Below are positions 9,464 through 16,668 of a stretch of 64,000 nucleotides of DNA, piece after piece. The notes beneath the pieces are model-generated. The model was not told the origin of the DNA. It ran no database searches and saw only the letters and a list, made by a program, of their open reading frames with translations. Source of the stretch: Aureibaculum luteum (GTDB taxonomy: Bacteria; Bacteroidota; Bacteroidia; Flavobacteriales; Flavobacteriaceae). The DNA lies in the NCBI RefSeq assembly GCF_003449015.1, contig NZ_QRGD01000001.1, forward strand, positions 744,001-808,000. Direction: 5' to 3'. The translations under genes and the position numbers were made by a program. Numbering within the stretch: position 1 is the stretch's first letter; every line of letters starts with the position of its first letter.

Positions 9464-10231
9464 TTATGCCTTTAATATATTACTAACAAATTTATCAACA
9501 CTATTTATACCAAAACTTGTCAAGTGTTTAATAAATGCCGAACCGATAATTGCCCCTTTTGCATACTCGGTAGCTTGCGTAAATGAGGTGTTATCAGAAA
9601 TACCAAAACCAATAATTTGCGGATTGTCTAAGTTCATTTTTTCTATACGTTGGAAGTAGTTTGTCTGTTCTTCTCCAAAACCAGATTGACTACCGGTAAC
9701 ACTAGCACTACTTACCATATAGATAAAACCATTAGATATTGAATCAATAAAACGAATGCGTTCATCTGAAGTTTGAGGTGTAATTAAAAATACATTTATC
9801 AATCCGTACTTTTGAAATGTAGCTCTATATTGATCGTTATAAACATCTACAGGAAGGTCAGGAATTATTAATCCGTCAATACCAATTTCTGAGCACTTTT
9901 TACAAAATTCTTCTACGCCAAATTGTAAAATAGGGTTAAAATAACCCATAATAATCAATGGTATTTGTACCGATTCTCTTATGTTTTTTAATTGCCCAAA
10001 CAAAACTTCACTTGTCATACCGTTCTGTAACGCTTTTGTAGAACTTGCTTGTATTGTCGGTCCGTCTGCCAAAGGGTCACTAAATGGCAAGCCAATTTCT
10101 ATCATATCAACTCCTGACTTTTCAAGATTTTGAATGATAGTAACCGTGTCATTTAAATTTGGATAACCAGCTGTAAAATATATTGAAAGTAAACGTTTAC
10201 TTTTCTCGAGTTTTTGGTTTATTCTATTCAT
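9464..10231 (-). CDS. trpA: tryptophan synthase alpha subunit
   Basis: 255 residues, a TIM barrel. It splits indole-3-glycerol phosphate into indole and glyceraldehyde-3-phosphate and passes indole to TrpB. The catalytic pair is present: Glu45 in EIGLPFSDPL and Asp56 in DPLADGPTIQ. The glycine-rich phosphate-binding loops near GFGISD and AIIGSAFIKH are also visible. It is the last gene of the trp operon, 63 bp after trpB, with a degenerate palindrome in that gap. About 80 bp of AT-rich sequence separates it from the next gene, without a clear terminator. Confidence 0.97.
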   Translation of the reverse strand: MNRINQKLEKSKRLLSIYFTAGYPNLNDTVTIIQNLEKSGVDMIEIGLPFSDPLADGPTIQASSTKALQNGMTSEVLFGQLKNIRESVQIPLIIMGYFNPILQFGVEEFCKKCSEIGIDGLIIPDLPVDVYNDQYRATFQKYGLINVFLITPQTSDERIRFIDSISNGFIYMVSSASVTGSQSGFGEEQTNYFQRIEKMNLDNPQIIGFGISDNTSFTQATEYAKGAIIGSAFIKHLTSFGINSVDKFVSNILKA

Positions 10232-10245
10232 CTTTAAGTAGCGTA

Positions 10246-10285
10246 TTAAGACCTCACAAGTTTTTAAACACCTTTAAGGTCTAAT
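10246..10285. repeat. degenerate palindromic repeat between trpB and trpA
   Basis: The arms TAAGACCT and AGGTCTAA enclose an imperfect interior (CACAAGTTTTTAAACACCTTTA). It looks like a decayed copy of a short dispersed palindrome and lies within the trp transcript, where it would form an RNA hairpin. It has no T-tract in the minus direction, so a terminator role is unlikely. Confidence 0.4.
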
Positions 10286-10294
10286 CTCAAATTT

Positions 10295-11476
10295 TTATAA
10301 TTTAAAATAGTTTATATAAGTATCCAAATCTTTATCACCACGACCCGATAAGTTGACTACGACAATATCGTCTTCCTTGAACTTTTTCTTGTCGAAAATA
10401 GCCAAGGCGTGTGAACTTTCAATGGCTGGAATTATACCTTCTAATTTACTTAATTCTAATCCCGATTTCATCGCTTCATCATCAGTAATTGACATAAATT
10501 CTGCTCGACCTGTTTTACATAAATGTGCGTGCATTGGTCCAACCCCTGGATAATCTAATCCCGCAGAAATAGAATATGGCTCCGTAATTTGACCATCTTT
10601 CGTCTGCATTAATAATGTTTTACAGCCATGTATAATTCCTTCTTTTCCCAATATAGAAGTTGCTGCACTTTCTCCTGAATCAACTCCTAATCCTGCCGCT
10701 TCTACAGCTATTATTTTTACACTTTCTTCATGTAAAAAGTGATAATACGTTCCTGCTGCATTACTACCGCCACCAATACATGCCACAACATAATCAGGAT
10801 TTTCTCTACCTTCATGCTCTTTTAATTGCCATTTTATTTCTTCTGAAATTATAGACTGAAACCGTGTAACCATGTCTGGATATGGATGCGGACCAATAGC
10901 TGAACCGATAATATAATGTGTATTTACTGGATTATTAATCCAATCGCGAATGGCTTCATTAGTAGCATCTTTTAAGGTTCTACTGCCTGATAAAGCAGGA
11001 ATTACAGTTGCCCCTAACATTTTCATTCTGGCCACATTCGGTGCTTGACGAGCAATATCTATTTCACCCATATACACAATACATTCCAAACCCATTAATG
11101 CACAGACCGTTGCCGTTGCCACACCATGTTGACCCGCTCCTGTTTCAGCAATAATTCTACTTTTCCCTAAACGTTTAGCCATTAAAATCTGACCAATCGT
11201 ATTGTTTATTTTGTGAGCACCCGTATGGTTTAAATCTTCACGTTTTAGATATATCTTAGTGTTATATTTTTCAGACAATCGTTTGGCCAAATAAAGTGGA
11301 GACGGACGACCAACATAGTCTTTTAACAATTGCTGAAATTCCTTTTGAAAATCAGGTTCTGCCATAACCTTCAAGTAATTCTGGCGTAATTCTTCTACAT
11401 TTGGATAAAGCATTTCAGGAATGTATGCTCCTCCAAACTCTCCATAGTATCCTTTTTCGTTGACGTTATAATTCAT
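10295..11476 (-). CDS. trpB: tryptophan synthase beta subunit
   Basis: 393 residues, the normal length. A PLP enzyme that condenses indole with L-serine to tryptophan in the alpha2-beta2 complex. Lys89 in HTGAHKINN is the Schiff-base lysine, and the phosphate-binding loop GGGSNAAG and [12 protein letters not shown] motif are intact. It is a standard TrpB1 type, as expected beside trpA. The gene lies between trpF (50 bp upstream) and trpA in the minus-strand operon. Confidence 0.97.
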   Translation of the reverse strand: MNYNVNEKGYYGEFGGAYIPEMLYPNVEELRQNYLKVMAEPDFQKEFQQLLKDYVGRPSPLYLAKRLSEKYNTKIYLKREDLNHTGAHKINNTIGQILMAKRLGKSRIIAETGAGQHGVATATVCALMGLECIVYMGEIDIARQAPNVARMKMLGATVIPALSGSRTLKDATNEAIRDWINNPVNTHYIIGSAIGPHPYPDMVTRFQSIISEEIKWQLKEHEGRENPDYVVACIGGGSNAAGTYYHFLHEESVKIIAVEAAGLGVDSGESAATSILGKEGIIHGCKTLLMQTKDGQITEPYSISAGLDYPGVGPMHAHLCKTGRAEFMSITDDEAMKSGLELSKLEGIIPAIESSHALAIFDKKKFKEDDIVVVNLSGRGDKDLDTYINYFKL

Positions 11477-11526
11477 TTTTTATAATTTAGTAAGTGAAAA
11501 ATCACTCGAACACAAGATCTCCTTAT

Positions 11527-12177
11527 TTAAAAATGACCTTTTTTAAATTCTTTTAACTTTTCTATATCTTTTAATGCTGGCTCTATTTCAAACCGACTAT
11601 TAATATCTAAAACTTCACAGTATTGCGAGGCTTTACTTTTAAAGAAAATATCTAATTTATCTTTTGATTCTAATCCAATACCTCCACTTAAGAAATAGGG
11701 TTTTGTTGATGGATAATTTTCTAGAACATTCCAGTTAAAAGTGTAACCATTGCCTCCTGGATTTTTTCCTTTTGTATCAAACAGAAAATAATCACAAACC
11801 GTTTCATAGGGCTTTAAAACCTTAAAATCAAATTCATCTTTAATTGAAAAAACTTTGATAATATCGGGATGTGATCCCGAAATACCCCGAGGCTTCGGGG
11901 CAAGTGAATGCCTTAATTTGATACAAAATTCAGGGGTTTCTTCACCATGTAATTGCACAGCTTGCAAACCATACGTGTTCACTTTATCAATAACCTCTTC
12001 TAAACTAGCATTTACAAAGACACCAACTTTTTTAATTAATTTTGAAATCTCTGGCATATTACCTACAAAATTTCGTGGTGATTTTTCATAAAATATGAAT
12101 CCCATATAATCAGGTTGCAACTGAGCAACGCCAATTACATTATCATGATATTTCATTCCACAAACCTTGAGTTTCAT
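11527..12177 (-). CDS. trpF: phosphoribosylanthranilate isomerase, with repeat-derived insert
   Basis: 216 residues from the start MKLKVCGMKY at 12177. The longer reading to 12216 begins inside a palindromic repeat and is unlikely to be native. It is a TIM barrel that isomerises phosphoribosylanthranilate. Cys6 in KVCGMK is the expected catalytic cysteine, and Asp in DTKGKNPGGNGYTFNW is the expected acid. Residues about 90-104 (HSLAPKPRGISGSHP) are an insert encoded by two GC-rich hairpins at 11864-11900. The family normally has a short loop there before IIKVFS. The reading frame stays open, so the enzyme is probably functional. Confidence 0.93.
   Translation of the reverse strand: MKLKVCGMKYHDNVIGVAQLQPDYMGFIFYEKSPRNFVGNMPEISKLIKKVGVFVNASLEEVIDKVNTYGLQAVQLHGEETPEFCIKLRHSLAPKPRGISGSHPDIIKVFSIKDEFDFKVLKPYETVCDYFLFDTKGKNPGGNGYTFNWNVLENYPSTKPYFLSGGIGLESKDKLDIFFKSKASQYCEVLDINSRFEIEPALKDIEKLKEFKKGHF
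11862..11910. repeat. palindromic repeat inserted in frame in trpF
   Basis: Two adjacent hairpins: TCGGGAT-GTG-ATCCCGA (11864-11880) and CCCCGA-GGCT-TCGGGG (11885-11900). The GC content is far above the flanks. The motif CGAAGCCTCGGGA recurs in the trpE leader region (about 16165-16178), which argues that this is a dispersed repeat rather than native trpF sequence. It is read through as roughly 15 residues. Confidence 0.7.
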
Positions 12178-12191
12178 AATTTGTTCGTTTT

Positions 12192-12220
12192 CGTCACCCT
12201 GAACTGGTTTCAGCATGACG
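12192..12220. repeat. palindromic repeat between trpC and trpF
   Basis: The inverted repeat CGTCA..CTGAA ... TTCAG..TGACG spans 29 bp. It lies at the trpC/trpF junction and supplies the spurious upstream ATG of trpF. In RNA it forms a hairpin just before the trpF ribosome-binding region. A short REP-like dispersed repeat is the likely class. Confidence 0.6.
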
Positions 12221-12222
12221 AT

Positions 12223-13011
12223 TTAATCTGAATTTAGTTTAAGAATAAATTCCTTGGCACTTTTACCTGCATTATCCGTTTTCATAAAGTTTTCACCAAT
12301 TAAAAAACCTTTATAACCATAGGGTTGTAATTCTTTAATTGCTTCAACACTACTAATACCACTTTCAGACACTTTTACAAAGTCATTAGGTATTTTTGCT
12401 GCTAAATCCTTACTATTATCTAAACTAACTTCAAAAGTTTTTAAATTTCTATTATTTACACCCAACATATCTAAACTGGGCATGATAGACTTCTGCAGCT
12501 CTTCTTCATTATGAACTTCTAACAATACTTCCAATCCCAATTTTTTAGCAAATTCAGAAAAGTGTTTTATTTCCTTTTGTGACAAAACTGCAGCAATAAG
12601 CAATATAACATCGGCACCGTATGATTTTGCCTCTAACAACTGATATTCATCAACAATAAATTCTTTACGCAACAAAGGCAAATTACAATTTGCTCTAGCA
12701 GTTAATAAATCATCTAATGATCCTCCAAAATATTTACCATCCGTTAAAACTGACATTCCACATACACCCGCCTCTTCATAACCTTTGGCAACATCAAAAA
12801 CATTTAAACTGGTATTAATAATTGATTTAGAAGGTGACCTTCTCTTATGTTCCGCGATAATTCCGCTGCTACTATTTTTTAACCTGTTCGCTAAAGAAAT
12901 CGTTTTACGTTCAAATAAAACCGATTTTTCCAATTGCGTTATTGGTGACACACTTTTTCGAAGTCGAACCTCTATATATTTATCTGCAATTATTCTATCT
13001 AGTATTGTCAT
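12223..13011 (-). CDS. trpC: indole-3-glycerol phosphate synthase
   Basis: 262 residues, a TIM barrel that closes the indole ring from CdRP with loss of CO2 and water. Motifs: IIAEHKRRSPSK (catalytic Lys), LLRKEFIVDEYQ (Lys), LLEVHNEEEL (Glu), GVNNRNLKTF (Asn) and SESGIS (Ser/phosphate). It is monofunctional, with trpF separate downstream. trpD ends 4 bp upstream, so the two genes are tightly packed. Confidence 0.97.
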   Translation of the reverse strand: MTILDRIIADKYIEVRLRKSVSPITQLEKSVLFERKTISLANRLKNSSSGIIAEHKRRSPSKSIINTSLNVFDVAKGYEEAGVCGMSVLTDGKYFGGSLDDLLTARANCNLPLLRKEFIVDEYQLLEAKSYGADVILLIAAVLSQKEIKHFSEFAKKLGLEVLLEVHNEEELQKSIMPSLDMLGVNNRNLKTFEVSLDNSKDLAAKIPNDFVKVSESGISSVEAIKELQPYGYKGFLIGENFMKTDNAGKSAKEFILKLNSD

Positions 13012-13015
13012 ATTT

Positions 13016-14014
13016 TTAATTATTACTACTGATTGCCTGCAGTTTCTTTAATGCTTCTAGACCTTTTCCTCCTAAAAGTGATTCCTTTGCTATATCAAAC
13101 CCCTCTTTCGGTTGTAAATTTTTTACCGTGGCTATTGCCATTCCTGCATTTGCACAAACTACATTATTTTGTGCAATTGTACCTTTTCCGCTTATCACTT
13201 CCATAAAAATTTTAGCAGAGTCTTCTACTGTATTTCCACCAAAAATTTCCTCTTGGGTTATTTGTGGCACTCCGAAATCTTCCGGACTTAACATCGTTTC
13301 TGTATGATTTGTAATCGCTTTTGTATCTCCTGTCAAAGATATTTCATCATAACCATCTAAAGCATGTAAAATAGTAAAGTTTTTATCTGTGTTTTGATAT
13401 AAATAACTATACATTCTTGCTAATTCCAAATTAAAAACGCCCACCAATTGATTTTTAGGAAAGGCTGGGTTTACCATAGGGCCCAACATATTAAAAAAGG
13501 TTTTTACACCTAATGCCTTACGAATTGGAGCTACATTTTTCATGGCAGGATGAAACAAAGGAGCATGCAATACACAAATACCCGTTTCTTCTAAACTCTT
13601 TTGTAGAAAACCTTCATCATTACTAAATTTTATGCCTAAAAATTCCATTACATTACTAGAACCTGATACGGAAGAAACACCATAATTACCATGCTTGGTA
13701 ACATGAATTCCCGCTCCTGCAGCAACAAAAGATGATAATGTTGAAATATTAAAAGTGTTTTTACCGTCACCACCTGTACCACATAAGTCGATCGTGTTAT
13801 AATCAGAAAAATCAACTGCTAAACATAAATCTAACAATGCATCACGGAAGCCTTCAAGCTCTTCAACCGTTATACTCCTCATCATATATACCGTTAAAAA
13901 AGAGGCAATCTGACTTGGATTATATTCACCTTTTGAAATATTTACCAATACATTTTTAGCCTCCTCTTTCGAGATAGTTTCATGATTGATTAATCTATTT
14001 AATATTTGTTTCAT
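13016..14014 (-). CDS. trpD: anthranilate phosphoribosyltransferase
   Basis: 332 residues, full length. It transfers phosphoribosyl from PRPP to anthranilate. The PRPP-binding signature GTGGDGKNTFNIST is at about residues 79-92 and KHGNYGVSSVSGSS follows; the second metal site lies near DGYDEISL. It is a separate protein, not fused to trpG. It is the third gene of the operon, 33 bp downstream of trpG. Confidence 0.97.
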   Translation of the reverse strand: MKQILNRLINHETISKEEAKNVLVNISKGEYNPSQIASFLTVYMMRSITVEELEGFRDALLDLCLAVDFSDYNTIDLCGTGGDGKNTFNISTLSSFVAAGAGIHVTKHGNYGVSSVSGSSNVMEFLGIKFSNDEGFLQKSLEETGICVLHAPLFHPAMKNVAPIRKALGVKTFFNMLGPMVNPAFPKNQLVGVFNLELARMYSYLYQNTDKNFTILHALDGYDEISLTGDTKAITNHTETMLSPEDFGVPQITQEEIFGGNTVEDSAKIFMEVISGKGTIAQNNVVCANAGMAIATVKNLQPKEGFDIAKESLLGGKGLEALKKLQAISSNN

Positions 14015-14047
14015 TTGATCGCTATTAATGATAAGACTTTAGACAGA

Positions 14048-14614
14048 CTAGCTTTTTAACCAGTTTTCTAATATTTTTTTTCCATTTGGAGTTAACACAG
14101 ATTCAGGGTGATATTGAACACCTTTTACATCATACTTTTTGTGTCGTAATGACATTATTTGACCGTTTTCGTCAAATGAAGTAGCTTCCAAATCGTCAGG
14201 TAAAATGGTATCAACTACCCAAGAATGATATCGACCAACTTCAAAATTTTTCTCCAAACCGTTAAACATAGACTCATCATCTACGGCAAGCGTTATACTT
14301 GTTGCCACGCCATGATAAACTTCATCTAAGTTGATAATTTTACCTCCAAAAACCTCAGCAATCGCTTGCTGACCTAAGCAAACTCCTAAAATGCTTTTTG
14401 TAGAAGCATATTGTCGAATTATTTCTTTTAACAGTCCTGCTTCATCAGGAATACCTGGTCCTGGAGACAATACGATTTTATCATAGGCTTCAACCTCATC
14501 TAAAGCTAATTGGTCATTACGTTTTACCGTGACTTCACAACCTAAATCTTCTAAATAATGTACCAAATTGTAGGTAAAACTATCGTAATTATCTATAACT
14601 AATATTTTTTTCAT
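14048..14614 (-). CDS. trpG: anthranilate synthase glutamine amidotransferase subunit
   Basis: 188 residues, a class I glutaminase that feeds ammonia to TrpE. The catalytic triad is Cys79 (GVCLGQQ), His169 and Glu171 (QYHPESVLTPNG). The N-terminal ILVIDNYDSFTYNLVHYL motif is classic for TrpG/PabA. In many bacteria the same subunit also serves PabB, and I cannot exclude that here. Two palindromic repeats fill the 105-bp gap to trpE. Confidence 0.95.
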   Translation of the reverse strand: MKKILVIDNYDSFTYNLVHYLEDLGCEVTVKRNDQLALDEVEAYDKIVLSPGPGIPDEAGLLKEIIRQYASTKSILGVCLGQQAIAEVFGGKIINLDEVYHGVATSITLAVDDESMFNGLEKNFEVGRYHSWVVDTILPDDLEATSFDENGQIMSLRHKKYDVKGVQYHPESVLTPNGKKILENWLKS

Positions 14615-14651
14615 TCCTATCCCTAACCCTTTCCAAAAGAAAGGGGAATTT
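14615..14651. repeat. short palindromic repeat upstream of trpG
   Basis: The sequence CTATCCCTAACCCTTTCC ... GAAAGGGGAA forms a hairpin directly before the trpG start codon. It is the same family as the copy at 31099-31132 after gyrB and the copy inside leuS (18841-18876): all share C(C)ATCC(C)TrACC.TTcCC..AAGG.GAAgG.AA. Confidence 0.6.
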
Positions 14652-14682
14652 TTGTTAATTTATTCTAATTTTAGTGGATAAA

Positions 14683-14715
14683 CACCCCTATAGTCCCCTC
14701 GAGGGGACTATTTTT
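14683..14715. repeat. perfect 22-bp palindrome between trpE and trpG
   Basis: ATAGTCCCCTC and its reverse complement meet at 14690-14711, preceded by AAACACCCCT and followed on the plus strand by TTTTTAT. Read on the plus strand it looks like an intrinsic terminator. On the operon (minus) strand the tract after the stem is AGGGGTG, so it should not stop the trp transcript. A related but interrupted copy lies at 42594-42675. Confidence 0.6.
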
Positions 14716-14719
14716 ATAT

Positions 14720-16120
14720 TTACACGCGTTCTGCCAATTCAATGGCATGTGTTAATGCTCCTAATTTGTTATATACCTCTTGTAATTCATTTTCAGGATC
14801 TGATTTTGAAACCAATCCCGCTCCAGCTTGCCAATGTAATTCGTGATTTTTACTTAAAAAAGTACGAATCATAATAGCATGATTAAAATTACCTTCAAAA
14901 TCCATAAAGCCAATGGCTCCACCATAAAAAGCTCTACTCGTTTTTTCATATTGCTCAATCAATTGCATCGCTCTATGTTTTGGTGCACCACTAAGTGTAC
15001 CGGCAGGGAAAGTATCAGCAACCACTTGCATAGTAGAGGTGTCCTCATGTTTTTGTCCAGTTACCTTACTCACTAAATGTATTACATGAGAGAAAAACTG
15101 AACCTCTCTATACGTTTCAACTTTTACTTGACTACCATGTCTACTTAAATCATTTCTTGCCAAATCGACCAACATCACATGCTCCGCATTTTCTTTTTCG
15201 TCTATCGATAATTCTTTAGCTAAAACAGCATCTTGTTCATCATTACCAGAACGTTTAAAAGTCCCTGCAATAGGATGTATCTCTGCTAACCCATCCTTAA
15301 CAACCAACTGTGCCTCTGGTGAACTTCCAAATATTTTAAAATCACCATAATCAAAATAGAAAAGATAAGGAGATGGATTGATACTTCGTAAGGTTCTATA
15401 TACATTAAATTCATCACCTTTAAAAGCTTGTTTAAACTTTTTAGACAACACTAACTGAAACACGTCGCCTCTTGCACAATGCTTTTTAGCAATTTCTACA
15501 TGATCTTTATATTCATCATCTGTTAGGTTAGAACTTATCTCTCCATCTTTAGTGAACTTATACGTAGTAAAATTCTGAGCTTTCACTAACTGATGTAAAT
15601 CTTCAATATTGCTTTTTTTATCATAATCATGAGCAAAAATATAGGCATGATTCTTAAAGTGATTTATCGCAATAATATTTTGATAAACTGCATAATACAT
15701 ATCTGGAATTTCAATAGAATTTTCCTTTTTTGAAATTTCAATATCTTCAAAATAGCGTACGGCATCATAACTAGTATACCCGAAGATTCCATTGTGGATG
15801 AATTTGAAATTTTCATCTTTTTGAACATCAAAACGTTGTGAAAATTTATGGATTTCAGCAGGCACATCAGTGTCACTGGTAATATCCATCACTTCACTAC
15901 TGCCATCGGGAAACGTTTGAAATATCTTTTCATTTACAACTTTAATCGTTGCAATTGGGTTAAAACAGATATATGAAAAGCTATTATCATTACCATGATA
16001 ATCACTACTTTCTAATAAAATGCTGTTCGGAAAACGGTCGCGAATTTTTAAATACACACTTACAGGTGTAATCGTATCTGCAATTATTTTCTTCGAAGTT
16101 GTGTCTAATTTAAATTTCAT
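14720..16120 (-). CDS. trpE: anthranilate synthase component I
   Basis: 466 residues. It converts chorismate to anthranilate with ammonia from TrpG. The N-terminal part carries the LLESSDYHGN motif typical of tryptophan-feedback-sensitive enzymes. The chorismate-binding half shows FGSSPEAQL, HPIAGTFKRSG, ELSIDEKENAEHVMLVDLARND and GTLSGAPKHRAMQL. TrpE is more likely than PabB because of the operon. It is the first structural gene; a leader peptide and attenuator lie upstream. Confidence 0.96.
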   Translation of the reverse strand: MKFKLDTTSKKIIADTITPVSVYLKIRDRFPNSILLESSDYHGNDNSFSYICFNPIATIKVVNEKIFQTFPDGSSEVMDITSDTDVPAEIHKFSQRFDVQKDENFKFIHNGIFGYTSYDAVRYFEDIEISKKENSIEIPDMYYAVYQNIIAINHFKNHAYIFAHDYDKKSNIEDLHQLVKAQNFTTYKFTKDGEISSNLTDDEYKDHVEIAKKHCARGDVFQLVLSKKFKQAFKGDEFNVYRTLRSINPSPYLFYFDYGDFKIFGSSPEAQLVVKDGLAEIHPIAGTFKRSGNDEQDAVLAKELSIDEKENAEHVMLVDLARNDLSRHGSQVKVETYREVQFFSHVIHLVSKVTGQKHEDTSTMQVVADTFPAGTLSGAPKHRAMQLIEQYEKTSRAFYGGAIGFMDFEGNFNHAIMIRTFLSKNHELHWQAGAGLVSKSDPENELQEVYNKLGALTHAIELAERV

Positions 16121-16237
16121 GTGTTCATTTTTAATCGAATTTTAATAGTCATCTCGAAGCCTCGGGACTGTTTGCCATTAATAATTCCTTTAAGTGATAA
16201 AACTTTTAACATGCTCGTTTCATTTACTTGATATAAT

Positions 16238-16264
16238 AAAAAAAGCTTGTCGTGAATGACAAGC
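16238..16264 (-). terminator. trp attenuator terminator
   Basis: On the minus strand GCTTGTC (16264-16258), loop ATTCAC, GACAAGC (16251-16245), then seven T (16244-16238). This is a standard intrinsic terminator in front of trpE and after the leader peptide. Its loop and descending arm (TTCACGA) are complementary to TTCGTGAA at the end of the leader ORF. That gives a competing antiterminator, as ribosome-mediated attenuation requires. Confidence 0.85.
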
Positions 16265-16300
16265 CTTGTTATTTTTAATTTAAATATACAATAGGTTAGT

Positions 16301-16357
16301 TCACGAATTTGTGTTTCGAGAATTCCACCACCAAGTATGATTTAAAATTGTGTTCAT
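16301..16357 (-). CDS. trpL: trp operon leader peptide (WWW)
   Basis: An 18-codon ORF, MNTILNHTWWWNSRNTNS, with three consecutive TGG codons at positions 9-11. It starts about 10-15 nt after the predicted transcription start and ends 37 nt before the attenuator stem. Three Trp codons in 18 cannot be expected by chance in AT-rich DNA. Region 1 (TTGGT, GAATT) can pair with region 2 (AATTC, ACTAA) when the ribosome does not stall. When it stalls on Trp codons, region 2 is free to break the terminator. Expression is inferred. Confidence 0.88.
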   Translation of the reverse strand: MNTILNHTWWWNSRNTNS

Positions 16358-16373
16358 AATTATATTGTTGATA

Positions 16374-16402
16374 CAAATGTAATAAAAAAAATTATAATTC
16401 AA
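16374..16402 (-). promoter_or_regulatory. trp operon promoter
   Basis: On the minus strand TTG at 16402-16400 and TACATTTG at 16381-16374, separated by 18 nt. This fits the Bacteroidota housekeeping promoter (-33 TTG, -7 TAnnTTTG). It lies directly upstream of the trp leader ORF. Confidence 0.7.
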
Positions 16403-16410
16403 AATTGCAA

Positions 16411-16668
16411 TTACTTAAATCTCAATTTAAAATAAATCAATAGCAAGGACAATATGGCTGTAATACTATTGGTAACCATCATTGCGATACTGTTTACATA
16501 AATTCCATAAATTAGCCATAGAATGATGCCTACAAAAAACACGAGATACATGGTTAATGAAAGACTATCTGCCGATTTACTTTTGTAAGTTTTATACACC
16601 TGAGGCACAAAAGATGCAGTTGTTAAACCACCTGCCAAGAGTCCTAAAATTTCTATTGATGCAATCAT
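16411..16668 (-). CDS. SemiSWEET sugar transporter (PQ-loop / MtN3)
   Basis: 85 residues with three predicted membrane helices (about 5-23, 37-56 and 61-80). This is the size of bacterial SemiSWEETs, which dimerise to move sugars down a gradient. The PQ motif is in SFVPQVYKTYKSKSADSLS, the family signature. The start codon overlaps the stop of leuS by one base, so it is translationally coupled to leuS. The substrate is not evident. Confidence 0.9.
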   Translation of the reverse strand: MIASIEILGLLAGGLTTASFVPQVYKTYKSKSADSLSLTMYLVFFVGIILWLIYGIYVNSIAMMVTNSITAILSLLLIYFKLRFK

